Assembly (NCBI GenBank): GCA_943329075.2 | Contig: CALQCM020000003.1 | Location: forward strand, 1 to 64,000 | DNA from: Chitinophaga pinensis | Lineage (GTDB): Bacteria > Pseudomonadota > Gammaproteobacteria > Burkholderiales > SG8-41 | DNA length: 64,000 nucleotides | Reading direction: 5' to 3' | In this document: positions 47,095-55,484 of the stretch, in pieces | Position numbering within the stretch: position 1 is the stretch's first letter | Layout: each line of letters begins with the position of its first letter | Notes under the pieces: generated by a model | Databases searched by the model: none | What the model was told of the DNA's origin: nothing | What the model saw: only the letters and a program-made list of their open reading frames with translations | Made by a program: the position numbers and the translations under genes

Positions 47095-48303
47095 ATGAGC
47101 GTGCCTGCCGCCACGGTAATCAACACAGACCAAACCACCGCACGGCGCTGGATGCTGCGCGGCCGCGCGCTGCTGCCGGTCGTGCAAGGCGGCATGGGTA
47201 TCGGCGTATCGGCCCACCGCCTCGCCGGCAGCGTCGCCGCACTGGGTGCGCTCGGCACCATTTCCAGCGTCGATCTGCGCCACCATCACCCCGATCTGCT
47301 GGAACGTAGCGCCGGATCAACTGATCGCGCAGCACTCAACGCGGTAAATCTGATCGCGCTCGACCGCGAAATTCGTGCCGCCCTGACACTGGCGGGCGGA
47401 CGCGGTGCGGTGGCCGTGAACGTCATGAAAGCGGTGGCTGACCACGCCGCCCAGGTGCGCCAGTGCTGCGAGAGCGGCGCGCACGCCATCGTGATGGGCG
47501 CCGGCCTGCCGCTCGATCTGCCCGACATGACGCGCGACTTCCCCGACATCGCCCTGCTGCCGATTCTGTCGGATGTCCGCGGTACCGCCATCGTATTGAA
47601 GAAATGGCTGCGCAAGAACCGCCTGCCCGACGCCATCGTGATCGAACATCCGCGTTATGCCGGCGGCCACCTCGGTGCGACGCGCCCCGAGGAAATCAAC
47701 CATCCGCGCTACGACTTCGAGCCGGTCCTCGCCGGCATATTCGCGCTGATGCGCGAGCTCGGCATCGAACGCGAACGCATTCCATTGATTGCCGCCGGCG
47801 GCGTCAACACGCACGAGGCCCTCTGCAAGCTGCTGGCGCTGGGCGCCGCGGCAGTGCAGGTGGGCACGCCGTTCGCCGTCACCGAGGAAGGCGATGCGCA
47901 TGCGAATTTCAAGACGGTGCTGGTGCAGGCACAGCGCGAGGACATCGTCGAATTCATGAGCGTGGCGGGACTGCCCGCGCGGGCCGTTCTCACGCCATGG
48001 CTCAAACGCTACCTGCGCCGTGAAAAAGCCCTGCAATCGAATGCCAAAGCTGATCAAAGGCGCTGCGTGCCCGGACTCAATTGTCTGACGGTCTGCGGGC
48101 TGCGCGACGGGCATGCTTCGTCCGGCCAGTTTTGCATCGACACGCGGCTGGCTTACGCCCTCAGGGGCGATGTCGCTAAGGGCCTGTTTTTCCGCGGCAG
48201 CGAAGGCCTGCCCTTTGGCCAGGCGATCCGCCCGGTGGCAGAACTGATCGACTACCTGTTGACCGGCAGCATGCCGGAAACCACGGTGCAGGCCGCCGCC
48301 TGA
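47095..48303 (+). CDS. NAD(P)H-dependent flavin oxidoreductase, nitronate monooxygenase family
   Basis: A 402-residue TIM-barrel FMN protein. The FMN-binding blocks are PVVQGGMGIGVSAHRLAG at the N-terminus, IPLIAAGGVNTHEAL and AVQVGTPFAVTEEGDAH. After the usual barrel it carries four cysteines, Cys324, Cys330, Cys334 and Cys347 (C-x5-C-x3-C-x12-C), which could bind a cluster or metal, unlike simple nitronate monooxygenases. Linkage to an anaerobically controlled radical SAM gene argues against an O2-using monooxygenase role; a reductase role is more likely. The name reflects the superfamily only. Confidence 0.85.
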   Translation: MSVPAATVINTDQTTARRWMLRGRALLPVVQGGMGIGVSAHRLAGSVAALGALGTISSVDLRHHHPDLLERSAGSTDRAALNAVNLIALDREIRAALTLAGGRGAVAVNVMKAVADHAAQVRQCCESGAHAIVMGAGLPLDLPDMTRDFPDIALLPILSDVRGTAIVLKKWLRKNRLPDAIVIEHPRYAGGHLGATRPEEINHPRYDFEPVLAGIFALMRELGIERERIPLIAAGGVNTHEALCKLLALGAAAVQVGTPFAVTEEGDAHANFKTVLVQAQREDIVEFMSVAGLPARAVLTPWLKRYLRREKALQSNAKADQRRCVPGLNCLTVCGLRDGHASSGQFCIDTRLAYALRGDVAKGLFFRGSEGLPFGQAIRPVAELIDYLLTGSMPETTVQAAA

Positions 48304-48334
48304 CAGCGGCCGGCGGCGGGAACCCTATAACACT

Positions 48335-48348
48335 TTGATCCATATCAA
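48335..48348. promoter_or_regulatory. FNR/DNR-type box upstream of the second Crp/Fnr gene
   Basis: TTGATCCATATCAA, perfect. A TTTACT hexamer at 48371-48376 has its centre about 32 bases from the box centre and could be the -10. Confidence 0.78.
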
Positions 48349-48400
48349 CGGCCGACCGGGCAAATAACGGTTTACTTGTTCCCCATATGAAGATTTCCGG

Positions 48401-49168
48401 ATGAACGGCATGAATATGCGCGACAACCACATGGCAATACATGACGCGAGGCCGGCGATGAATGTCCGGCCCAAAGCGGCATCGCAAGACCGCGAAATTA
48501 CCGCCGCCCTGCACAGCGTCACCGCGTTTAGCGAATTGGCGCCGGTCGTGCTGGCGCGCCTTGCCGGCAGCGCCACCCGCCTTGAGATCGCCCGCGGCGA
48601 ACGCCTGTTCGGCGTGGCCGCGCATTGCCCCGGGCTTTACATCGTCGCCAGCGGCCGCCTCATGTTGAGCGTCGGCAACCCGGAGGCCGGCCACAAGGTC
48701 ATCCGCCTCGCCGAAGCCGGCGACGTGATCGGACTCTCCGCCGCATTGCTCGGCATCGACACTTTCGCCAGCGCCGAAGCGCTGGTCGACAGCACGGTCG
48801 TGCTGCTCGCGCGCGACGCCCTGCTCGACCGCGCCGGCAAGGATGTAACGCTGGCGATGGCGCTGGCCAACGTTGCCGCGCAGCAGGCGCGTAAATTCGC
48901 CATCGATCTTGAGTCGGTTTCGCTGCAATCGGGCCGCGAACGCATCGTCAATTATCTGCTCGCCAGCGCAACGGCGGGGCCTGCCGCCACGCTCGCGGTG
49001 TTGCTGCCGGCGAAAAAAAGCATCATCGCCTCACGGCTGTCGGTGACGCCGGAATATTTCTCGCGCACCTTGCACGAACTGATCAGCGCCGGCGCCATCA
49101 ACGTCAACGGCCGCCAGATCGTCATCCGCGACGCCGCGAGTCTGCGCAACAGCGACCGCCCCGCCTGA
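48401..49168 (+). CDS. Crp/Fnr-family regulator lacking cluster cysteines
   Basis: A 255-residue regulator with an N-terminal cyclic-nucleotide-like sensor barrel (GERLFGVAAHCPGLYIVASG) and a C-terminal winged helix (SIIASRLSVTPEYFSRTLHEL). Only one Cys (in AAHCPG) is present in the sensor, so it is not an FNR-type Fe-S sensor. The layout resembles DNR/NnrR/Dnr-like or haem-based nitric oxide sensors, which bind the same TTGAT-type boxes. The upstream ATG at 48401 is used; other in-frame ATGs at codons 4, 6 and 11 are possible. A candidate regulator of denitrification-like genes elsewhere. Confidence 0.82.
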   Translation: MNGMNMRDNHMAIHDARPAMNVRPKAASQDREITAALHSVTAFSELAPVVLARLAGSATRLEIARGERLFGVAAHCPGLYIVASGRLMLSVGNPEAGHKVIRLAEAGDVIGLSAALLGIDTFASAEALVDSTVVLLARDALLDRAGKDVTLAMALANVAAQQARKFAIDLESVSLQSGRERIVNYLLASATAGPAATLAVLLPAKKSIIASRLSVTPEYFSRTLHELISAGAINVNGRQIVIRDAASLRNSDRPA

Positions 49169-49228
49169 GCAGGCGCCCCGGCGGGATCATTGCCACGCGC
49201 GGTCGCAACGACCGTAGAATGGCGCCCC

Positions 49229-49924
49229 ATGATCCACTGGTTGCAATCCGATGAGCCTTTCCCGCCCGTGCATTCGGCGCTGGCCGAACCCAACGGCCTG
49301 CTTGCCGCGGGCGGCGACCTCAGCGCCGAACGCCTGATCGAGGCCTACCGCCAGGGCATTTTTCCCTGGTTCAGCGACGGCGAGCCGATCCTGTGGTGGA
49401 GCCCCGACCCGCGCATGGTGCTGGTGCCGGCGGAAATCAAAGTCACGCGTTCGCTCGCTAAAGTACTGCGCAACCGCGTGTTTGAAGTGCGCGCGGACAG
49501 CGCCTTTCGCGAGGTCATGCAGGCCTGCGCCGAACCGCGCGCGAACCAGCGCGGCACCTGGATCAGCGACGACATGATTGGCGCTTATCACGCGCTACAC
49601 CGGCGCGGCATCGCGCATTCAATCGAAACCTGGATCGACGGCGAACTCGCCGGCGGTCTCTACGGCGTGGCGATCGGCCGCATGTTCTACGGCGAGTCGA
49701 TGTTCACGCGCGCGCCGGACGCCTCGAAGATCGCACTGGTGCACCTGGCGCGCCAACTGCAGCGCTGGGGCTTCGAACTGATCGACTGCCAGATGCACAC
49801 GGCGCACCTCGAACGGATGGGAGGCCGCGAAGTGCCGCGCGCGGCGTTTATGCGAAAACTCGGTGAATTGGTAAACTACCCGCCAATTACCGGAGCCTGG
49901 GTGCTCGACAATGACCTCGATTAA
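49229..49924 (+). CDS. aat: Leucyl/phenylalanyl-tRNA-protein transferase
   Basis: A 231-residue Aat. It adds Leu or Phe to N-terminal Lys or Arg of proteins, marking them for ClpS-ClpAP. The diagnostic blocks are [40 protein letters not shown] and [19 protein letters not shown]. The ATG at 49229 gives the usual N-terminus with [11 protein letters not shown]. Its end overlaps the next gene, bpt, by 14 bases, so both N-degron transferases are translationally linked. Confidence 0.95.
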   Translation: MIHWLQSDEPFPPVHSALAEPNGLLAAGGDLSAERLIEAYRQGIFPWFSDGEPILWWSPDPRMVLVPAEIKVTRSLAKVLRNRVFEVRADSAFREVMQACAEPRANQRGTWISDDMIGAYHALHRRGIAHSIETWIDGELAGGLYGVAIGRMFYGESMFTRAPDASKIALVHLARQLQRWGFELIDCQMHTAHLERMGGREVPRAAFMRKLGELVNYPPITGAWVLDNDLD

Positions 49925-50639
49925 CGACAACTTTCTCTCGGTCCTGCAGTTTTATGCGACGGCGCCGTATCCGTGCAGCTATCTGCCGGAACGCATGGCG
50001 CGCTCGCAGGTGGCCACCCCCAGCTACCTCATCGACAGCCCGGTCTATGGCGAACTGGTGCAGGCCGGCTTTCGCCGCAGCGGCGCCTTCACCTATCGCC
50101 CCCACTGCGACCACTGCCACGCCTGCGTGCCGGTGCGCATCGTCACCACGGAATTCGAAGCAAATCGCACGCAGCGCCGCATCCGCAGAAAACACGCTGC
50201 GCTGGTGTCCAATATTCTTGACCTCCAATACAGCGCCGAACATTACGCCCTGTATCTGCGTTATCAGGCGGCGCGCCACGCCGGCGGCGGCATGGACCAG
50301 GACAGTCGCGAACAGTACCGGCACTTTCTACTGCAGAGCAATGTCGATTCACGCCTGGTCGAGTTCCGGGAAGACGGCGAACTGCGCATGGTCAGCATCG
50401 TCGACGAACTGCAGGACGGCCTGTCATCGGTCTACACTTTTTTCGACCCTGACGCCGCCGGCGCCAGTTTCGGCACCTACAACATCCTCTGGCAGATCGA
50501 GCGCTGCCGCGCGCTAGGACTGCCTTATCTCTATCTGGGCTACTGGATCGCGCAAAGCCGCAAGATGGCGTACAAAACCAATTTCCAGCCGATCGAAGGT
50601 TTGCTCAACAATTGCTGGCAGTTGCTGCCGAAAATTTGA
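49911..50639 (+). CDS. bpt: Aspartate/glutamate leucyltransferase (Bpt)
   Basis: A 242-residue member of the ATE-like family. It transfers Leu to N-terminal Asp or Glu. The cysteine block [11 protein letters not shown] near residue 65, the upstream [13 protein letters not shown], and [20 protein letters not shown] at the C-terminus are diagnostic. Operon with aat gives both branches of the bacterial Leu/N-degron pathway. Confidence 0.95.
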   Translation: MTSINDNFLSVLQFYATAPYPCSYLPERMARSQVATPSYLIDSPVYGELVQAGFRRSGAFTYRPHCDHCHACVPVRIVTTEFEANRTQRRIRRKHAALVSNILDLQYSAEHYALYLRYQAARHAGGGMDQDSREQYRHFLLQSNVDSRLVEFREDGELRMVSIVDELQDGLSSVYTFFDPDAAGASFGTYNILWQIERCRALGLPYLYLGYWIAQSRKMAYKTNFQPIEGLLNNCWQLLPKI

Positions 50640-50656
50640 TTTTTTGCCGCCGCCGT

Positions 50657-51712
50657 TCAGAGCGGCAGGCGCGGCTTGAGCCACTCGTCGAGCACTGAGA
50701 GCCCGACCGCCAGCAGCGTCGGCCCGAGAAATATGCCGACAAAGCCAAAGGCAAAAACACCGCCCATCACACCTAGAAACACCAGCGCGAACCCCAGGCT
50801 GCTGCCGCGGCTGATCAGGAGCGGTTTGATCACGTTGTCGATGCCACTGATGACGACGAAGCCGTAGACCGCCATGAACACCGCCCAGCCCGGCTGGTCC
50901 TGATAAGCCAGCCAGGCCGCCGCACCGCCCCAGATCAACGGCGGGCCGATCGGCACCATCGACAGCATGAAGGTGAGAAAACCCAGCAGCAATGCGCCCG
51001 GCACGCCGGCAATGGCAAAACCAATCACGGCAACGATGCCCTGCGCGATGGCGGTGCCGACCAGACCGTAGACCACGCCCTGCACGGTGCCGCCGACGGT
51101 CACCAGCAGGCCCGGCGCCAGTTCGCCGGCGAGCCGCTTCATCGCCTCGCGCGTCGCGTTGACCAGCACCTCGCCGTCGCGATACAGAAAAAACGCAATG
51201 AACGCCGCCAGACTCAGCTGAATGACGCCTTCACCCAGCAGCAAACCCGCCTTGAACAAACCCTGCTGCGCAGGCGGCGCGATTTTTTTCATCAATTCGG
51301 CAAGCTTCGCCTTGTTGGCGGCGAGTTCGCGCCACGCTGAATCCAGGCTCTCACCGACCAGCGGCAGGTCCCTGACCCAATCGGGCGGTAACGGCATGCC
51401 GTGCGCGAAAGTGTCGCGCAGCCACTCAATCGCCGGCGTCGCCGTATCGGCCAGCGTCAGCGCCAGCAACGCCACCGGCAGCACGATCACCAGCACGAGC
51501 AGGAACGTCATCGCCAGCGCCGCGAGAGAGCGACGCCCACCCAGCCGCCGCACCAGCCAGTCGTAGACCGGCCAGGTCGAAAAACAAACGATCGCCGCAA
51601 CCATCAGCGCGGTGACGAAAGGCTGCAGCACCAGCAGGCAACCCAGCACCAGCAGGGTCGCCGCGGCAATACGCGTCAATTGTTCGAGCCGGATATCCAA
51701 AAAAATCTCCAA
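50657..51712 (-). CDS. PerM/AI-2E family membrane protein
   Basis: A 351-residue polytopic membrane protein with about eight hydrophobic segments, N-terminal pairs (LVLGCLLVLQPFVTALMVAA) and the C-terminal GPPLIWGGAAAWLAYQDQPG and VIKPLLISRGSSLGFALVFLG blocks of the AI-2E/YdiK family. Members include Na+/H+ antiporters and putative AI-2 exporters, so transport role is likely but the substrate is unknown. It converges with bpt, 17 bases apart. Confidence 0.88.
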   Translation of the reverse strand: MEIFLDIRLEQLTRIAAATLLVLGCLLVLQPFVTALMVAAIVCFSTWPVYDWLVRRLGGRRSLAALAMTFLLVLVIVLPVALLALTLADTATPAIEWLRDTFAHGMPLPPDWVRDLPLVGESLDSAWRELAANKAKLAELMKKIAPPAQQGLFKAGLLLGEGVIQLSLAAFIAFFLYRDGEVLVNATREAMKRLAGELAPGLLVTVGGTVQGVVYGLVGTAIAQGIVAVIGFAIAGVPGALLLGFLTFMLSMVPIGPPLIWGGAAAWLAYQDQPGWAVFMAVYGFVVISGIDNVIKPLLISRGSSLGFALVFLGVMGGVFAFGFVGIFLGPTLLAVGLSVLDEWLKPRLPL

Positions 51713-51816
51713 AGGCGACGCACTGCGCGTGTTCTATCACGCGCATAGGGCGGGGTCAAACCGCGACGGCCGCGGCGCACTGCTAGAATCGCATCATTAC
51801 AACTGCGCGTTTGGCC

Positions 51817-52431
51817 ATGCCCGATTCCGATCTGATCGCGCGACTCGATGCGTTGCTGCCACAAACGCAATGCCGGCAGTGCGGCTACGCGGCGTGCCGG
51901 CCGTATGCCGAAGCGATGGCGGCGGGAGACGCCGGCCCCAATCAGTGTCCACCGGGCGGCAACGACGGTGCGCGCGCGTTGTCCGCGCTGCTCGGTGCGC
52001 CGTATGCACCGGTCGATCCGCATTTCGGCGCAAGCAAACCACCCGCGGTCACTGTCATTGACGAGGCACGCTGCATCGGCTGCACGCTGTGCATCAAGGC
52101 CTGTCCGGTCGATGCGATTGTCGGCGCATCAAAATTCATGCACACGGTCATCGCCGCGACGTGCACCGGTTGCGAATTGTGCCTGCCGCCCTGTCCGGTT
52201 GACTGCATCGTGATGTCTGACGTGCAGTTCTCCGATGAAACCGGGCGCCGCGCAGCAGCACTACAGGCGAAGCAACGTTACGAGGCACGCCAGCGGCGGC
52301 TGGCGCGCAACCGCGCGGTCGCCGAAAAAAACGCCGGGCTGAAAGCCGCGGCAGCGCGCAAACAAAGCGCCGTGCAGCGCGCCGTTGCGCGGGCACGCGC
52401 GCGCATCAGGCAAAAGCAAACACCCGGCTAG
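51817..52431 (+). CDS. rsxB: Ferredoxin-like RnfB/RsxB protein
   Basis: A 204-residue protein. An N-terminal 4Fe-4S domain (TQCRQCGYAACRPYAEAM, then NQCPPGG) is followed by two ferredoxin motifs CIGCTLCIKACPVDAI and CTGCELCLPPCPVDCI. A basic Ala/Arg/Lys-rich tail of about 60 residues replaces the rest. It lacks the usual N-terminal membrane anchor of RnfB, and no rnfACDGE genes are adjacent; this stand-alone type next to nth is common in betaproteobacteria. A TTG 6 bases earlier is an alternative start. It probably shuttles electrons, perhaps to Nth or other Fe-S proteins. Confidence 0.88.
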   Translation: MPDSDLIARLDALLPQTQCRQCGYAACRPYAEAMAAGDAGPNQCPPGGNDGARALSALLGAPYAPVDPHFGASKPPAVTVIDEARCIGCTLCIKACPVDAIVGASKFMHTVIAATCTGCELCLPPCPVDCIVMSDVQFSDETGRRAAALQAKQRYEARQRRLARNRAVAEKNAGLKAAAARKQSAVQRAVARARARIRQKQTPG

Positions 52432-52442
52432 AACGCGCGGCC

Positions 52443-53312
52443 TCAGCCGCCGAAGACTTCCTGCTTGATCGCACCCTTGCTGGTGTGCTTGACGGCATAC
52501 ATCAGTTTGTCGGCCTGGCGGATCATGTCTTCGATCGACGAGGGCATACGCGTAAATGTCGCAATGCCGATGCTGAAGGTCACCGGCCAGTGGTGGTCAG
52601 CCATCTCCTGCAGCAGGCGTTGCTGCAGCATTTCAACCACCATGCGGCAGGCTTCGGCACTGGTTTCCGGCAGCATGATGGCAAACTCGTCGCCGCCCAA
52701 CCGGCCCGGCAGATCGGAGGAGCGCAGTTTGCGCTGCATGGTTTTCGAAATCACGCGCAGCAGATCGTCGCCGACGTGATGGCCGTGCTGGTCATTGACC
52801 ATCTTGAAGTTGTCACAGTCAATATAAGCAATCGACAGCGTGCGCCGGTAGCGCCGGCAGACCTCCATTTCGGCGCTGACAATCTGGTAGAACCCGCCCT
52901 TGTTGACGAGCGAGGTCAGGGTGTCCTTGCGCGACTGGAAATGCGCGTCTTCAAGCATCCGCCGCAACAGGCTGAGTCCGAAGACCAGCAGCAAAAATCC
53001 AAGCATGCAGACGCCCCACTCCCAATAGAGCAGCTGCGGATTATCGAGATAGCGCCCCGCCGCGACATCGATCACCGCCCACGTCGTGCAGACTAGCAGT
53101 GACAACATCGCGCCAAACAGGCGGCCCGCCGCCCAGGTCAGCATCAGCAGCGGTATCGCGTAAAGAAGTGCCAGTTGCAGTTTGAATGCGGTGACGTAAT
53201 CGATGGCTGCCACCGCCGTCAATGCGAGCGCGCCGAGTGACAGCCAGCGCTGGCGGTCCTGATTCAGAATGAACGAACCGATTTGTGATGTTCGGTTGCT
53301 TTTGCGCGGCAT
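52443..53312 (-). CDS. Membrane-bound diguanylate cyclase (GGDEF)
   Basis: A 289-residue protein. Residues 20-120 hold about four hydrophobic segments. The catalytic domain has DVAAGRYLDN-type loops before it, DCDNFKMVNDQHGHHVGDDL as the metal-binding block and an intact GGDEF in PGRLGGDEFAIML. It should make cyclic di-GMP. No obvious I-site (R-x2-D) was located upstream of GGDEF except in the RKLRSSD-type segment, so product inhibition is uncertain. It lies between rsxB and nth on the opposite strand. Confidence 0.9.
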   Translation of the reverse strand: MPRKSNRTSQIGSFILNQDRQRWLSLGALALTAVAAIDYVTAFKLQLALLYAIPLLMLTWAAGRLFGAMLSLLVCTTWAVIDVAAGRYLDNPQLLYWEWGVCMLGFLLLVFGLSLLRRMLEDAHFQSRKDTLTSLVNKGGFYQIVSAEMEVCRRYRRTLSIAYIDCDNFKMVNDQHGHHVGDDLLRVISKTMQRKLRSSDLPGRLGGDEFAIMLPETSAEACRMVVEMLQQRLLQEMADHHWPVTFSIGIATFTRMPSSIEDMIRQADKLMYAVKHTSKGAIKQEVFGG

Positions 53313-53604
53313 GGTTCTGCCCCCCCTATTTATCCCTGACGCTGGTTTGGCGGCGTCCCCGGCCTAAATATTGCAAGTAGCATGCCAACCGCAGACCATT
53401 TCGATTTTCCCTTTAACAACATCAATTTAACAATTTCGCCTGTGTCGCACCGGGATTGGTTCGTGAAATAGTGCGCGCAACGAACTGCGGAAGACTGGTC
53501 GATGCTGCCGGCATTTTCGTCAATCCGCGATGATTGTTGTCAGGCCGCCCCGGCACGATTACGCTCGACACTTTGCGACAGCAGGGTATTTTTCCGGCCA
53601 ACCG

Positions 53605-54282
53605 ATGAATTCAGAAAAACGCGAAGAAATTTTCCGGCGTTTGCACGCCGCCACTGCGGTGCCGAAAGGCGAGCTCGAATACGGCTCCCCGTTCGAGTTG
53701 CTGGTCGCCGTCATCCTGTCGGCGCAGGCCACCGACAAAAGCGTGAACCTGGCAACACGCGAACTGTATAAAGCAGCCAATACGCCGCAGACCATCCACG
53801 CGCTGGGGGCCGCCGGCCTTGAGCCTTACATCAAACGCATCGGGCTCTACCGCACCAAGGCAAAAAACATCATCGCCACCTGCGGCCTGTTGCTGCAGCG
53901 GCATGACGGGGCTGTGCCGCAAACACGTGAGGCGCTTGAACAATTACCGGGGGTCGGCCGCAAAACCGCCAATGTGGTTTTGAACATCGCCTTCGGCCAG
54001 CCGACCATCGCAGTCGACACGCACATCTTCAGGATCTCCAACCGCACCGGCATCGCGCCAGGCAAGGACGTGGTGGCAGTCGAAGAAAAATTGCTCAAAG
54101 TCGTGCCGGACGAATACAAGCTCCACGCTCATCACTGGCTGATCCTGCACGGCCGATATATCTGCAAGGCACGCAATCCGGACTGCCCATCCTGTCTGAT
54201 CGCCGACCTCTGCGAATTTCGCGGCAAGACCAAGACGCCGGCGTCGCCGGCGGTGATAAAGGCGAAAAAAAAGCCGGACTGA
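53605..54282 (+). CDS. nth: Endonuclease III
   Basis: A 225-residue DNA glycosylase/AP lyase removing oxidised pyrimidines. Catalytic Lys120 in LPGVGRKTANVVL and Asp138 in AVDTHIFR have exactly E. coli numbering, as do the cluster ligands Cys187, Cys194, Cys197 and Cys203 (C-x6-C-x2-C-x5-C). The start at 53605 fits the family. A rho-independent terminator overlaps the stop region. Confidence 0.96.
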   Translation: MNSEKREEIFRRLHAATAVPKGELEYGSPFELLVAVILSAQATDKSVNLATRELYKAANTPQTIHALGAAGLEPYIKRIGLYRTKAKNIIATCGLLLQRHDGAVPQTREALEQLPGVGRKTANVVLNIAFGQPTIAVDTHIFRISNRTGIAPGKDVVAVEEKLLKVVPDEYKLHAHHWLILHGRYICKARNPDCPSCLIADLCEFRGKTKTPASPAVIKAKKKPD

Positions 54283-54297
54283 ACGTCCGGCTTTTTT
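54273..54297. terminator. Bidirectional terminator after nth
   Basis: GCCGGAC-TGAAC-GTCCGGC with T6 on the right and A8 on the left. It overlaps the last codons and stop of nth and can also end the leftward cytochrome c transcript. Confidence 0.88.
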
Positions 54298-54317
54298 ACG
54301 CGTCGATACAGACGCAG

Positions 54318-54644
54318 TTACTTCACTGCAAGCGCCTGCTGGCTCGAGAACCACGCCGCAAGGTCGGCGATATCCGCGGCCTTGAGGTTGGCGGCCTGTG
54401 CGGCCATCACCGGGTTCTTGCGCACGCCCAGCTGATAATCTTTCAGGGCGCGAACGAGATAGTCGTTCTGCTGGCCGGCGAGCTTCGGAAAATCCTGCAT
54501 TGCGCTCACGCCAACGCCGCCTTCACCGTGGCAGGCTGCGCATACCTTGGCTTTTTCCCGGCCTGCGGCGGGGTCACCCGCCTGCGCCAACGTGCTGAAT
54601 GCAAATACCGCAGCCATCAAAATAATTTTTGTCATCGTCGTCAT
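54318..54644 (-). CDS. Small class I cytochrome c (c553-type)
   Basis: A 108-residue precursor with a signal peptide (cleavage after AQA) and a mature part starting GDPAAGREKAKVCAACHGEGG; the haem site is CAACH and the axial Met is probably in NPVMAAQA. The pattern NDYLVRALKDYQLGVR is typical of small soluble c-type cytochromes serving terminal oxidases. It is the downstream partner of a second, similar cytochrome, with one base between them. Confidence 0.92.
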   Translation of the reverse strand: MTTMTKIILMAAVFAFSTLAQAGDPAAGREKAKVCAACHGEGGVGVSAMQDFPKLAGQQNDYLVRALKDYQLGVRKNPVMAAQAANLKAADIADLAAWFSSQQALAVK

Positions 54645-54645
54645 C

Positions 54646-54990
54646 CTATTTGGCTGCAGTCTTGGCGCTGTCCGCCGAATAAAACGCCGCGAGATCGGCC
54701 ATGTCCTGCTCGCTCAGATCGGCGGCAATCGCGCGCATCGTTGGATGGCTACGTTCACCAGCCTTGTAGCCCTGCAGCGCTTTGACGATGTAACCGGCGT
54801 GCTGGCCGCCGAGTTTCGGCACGTTGTAGACCGAGGGAAACGCCGTCTTGTAGCCCGGAATGCCGTGGCATCCCGCGCACATCACCGTTTTCTGTTTGCC
54901 GGCGGCGGCGTCACCGGCGGCAAATGCCGTCGCGCCGAAGACCAAGGCCGCTGCGGCCACTGCCGCATTCACTATTGCTCGCGTTTTCAT
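54646..54990 (-). CDS. Small class I cytochrome c
   Basis: A 114-residue precursor. Signal peptide ends near AFAAGDA; mature protein has CAGCHGIPGYKTAFP for haem and an axial Met in HPTMRAIA. The segment KLGGQHAGYIVKALQGYKAG is homologous to the downstream gene, so the two arose by tandem duplication. The start at 54990 is chosen because it gives a proper signal peptide; a longer frame upstream overlaps the DUF1634 gene. Likely periplasmic electron carriers. Confidence 0.92.
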   Translation of the reverse strand: MKTRAIVNAAVAAAALVFGATAFAAGDAAAGKQKTVMCAGCHGIPGYKTAFPSVYNVPKLGGQHAGYIVKALQGYKAGERSHPTMRAIAADLSEQDMADLAAFYSADSAKTAAK

Positions 54991-55070
54991 TCGATTTTTC
55001 CCCCCGAAGTTCGCAAAAACCCGCGGAATTATACCGTAAATTCCGGCGTTTGCTGCGCTTACGGACCCGT

Positions 55071-55484
55071 TCAGTGCGCGGTCAGCACGCCGGAGGCCGC
55101 CAGCAACAGCACCAGAATCTCCAGCATCGCAATCGCGATGTAGAACCGGTCGGCGCGCCTGAGGCAGGAAACCAGCAGCACGCCGATCGCCGCCAGCGTG
55201 GTCGCACACAACACGACTATGCCGAATAGCGGCAGCGTGTCGCCATATCCGAGCCGTCCGAGCCAGTCCCAACCATTGGGTGCGCCGGTAACCCGGCGGA
55301 ATTCGGTCACCGACAGGCCCCAGAATTCGGGCAGCGATGCCGGCGCCACGGAAGCCGGCAGCCAGCCGGACATATACACGCCGAAACCGCAGACCAGCAA
55401 CACAAGTCCGGCGCGCATGCCGATTTCAAGCACGCGGGCAAACTGACGCTGCTCGGGAGAAATTTTCATGTCCGCATCGTTCAC
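55071..55484 (-). CDS. DUF1634 membrane protein
   Basis: A 137-residue protein with three hydrophobic segments (LVLLVCGFGVYMSGWLP, then FGIVVLCATTLAAIGVLL and MLEILVLLLAASGVLT). GTG start overlaps the TSUP permease stop by 4 bases (GTGA), indicating translational coupling; an ATG 15 bases on is the alternative. DUF1634 proteins are regularly paired with TauE/SafE permeases and are probably accessory subunits. Function is inferred from this linkage only. Confidence 0.82.
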   Translation of the reverse strand: MNDADMKISPEQRQFARVLEIGMRAGLVLLVCGFGVYMSGWLPASVAPASLPEFWGLSVTEFRRVTGAPNGWDWLGRLGYGDTLPLFGIVVLCATTLAAIGVLLVSCLRRADRFYIAIAMLEILVLLLAASGVLTAH

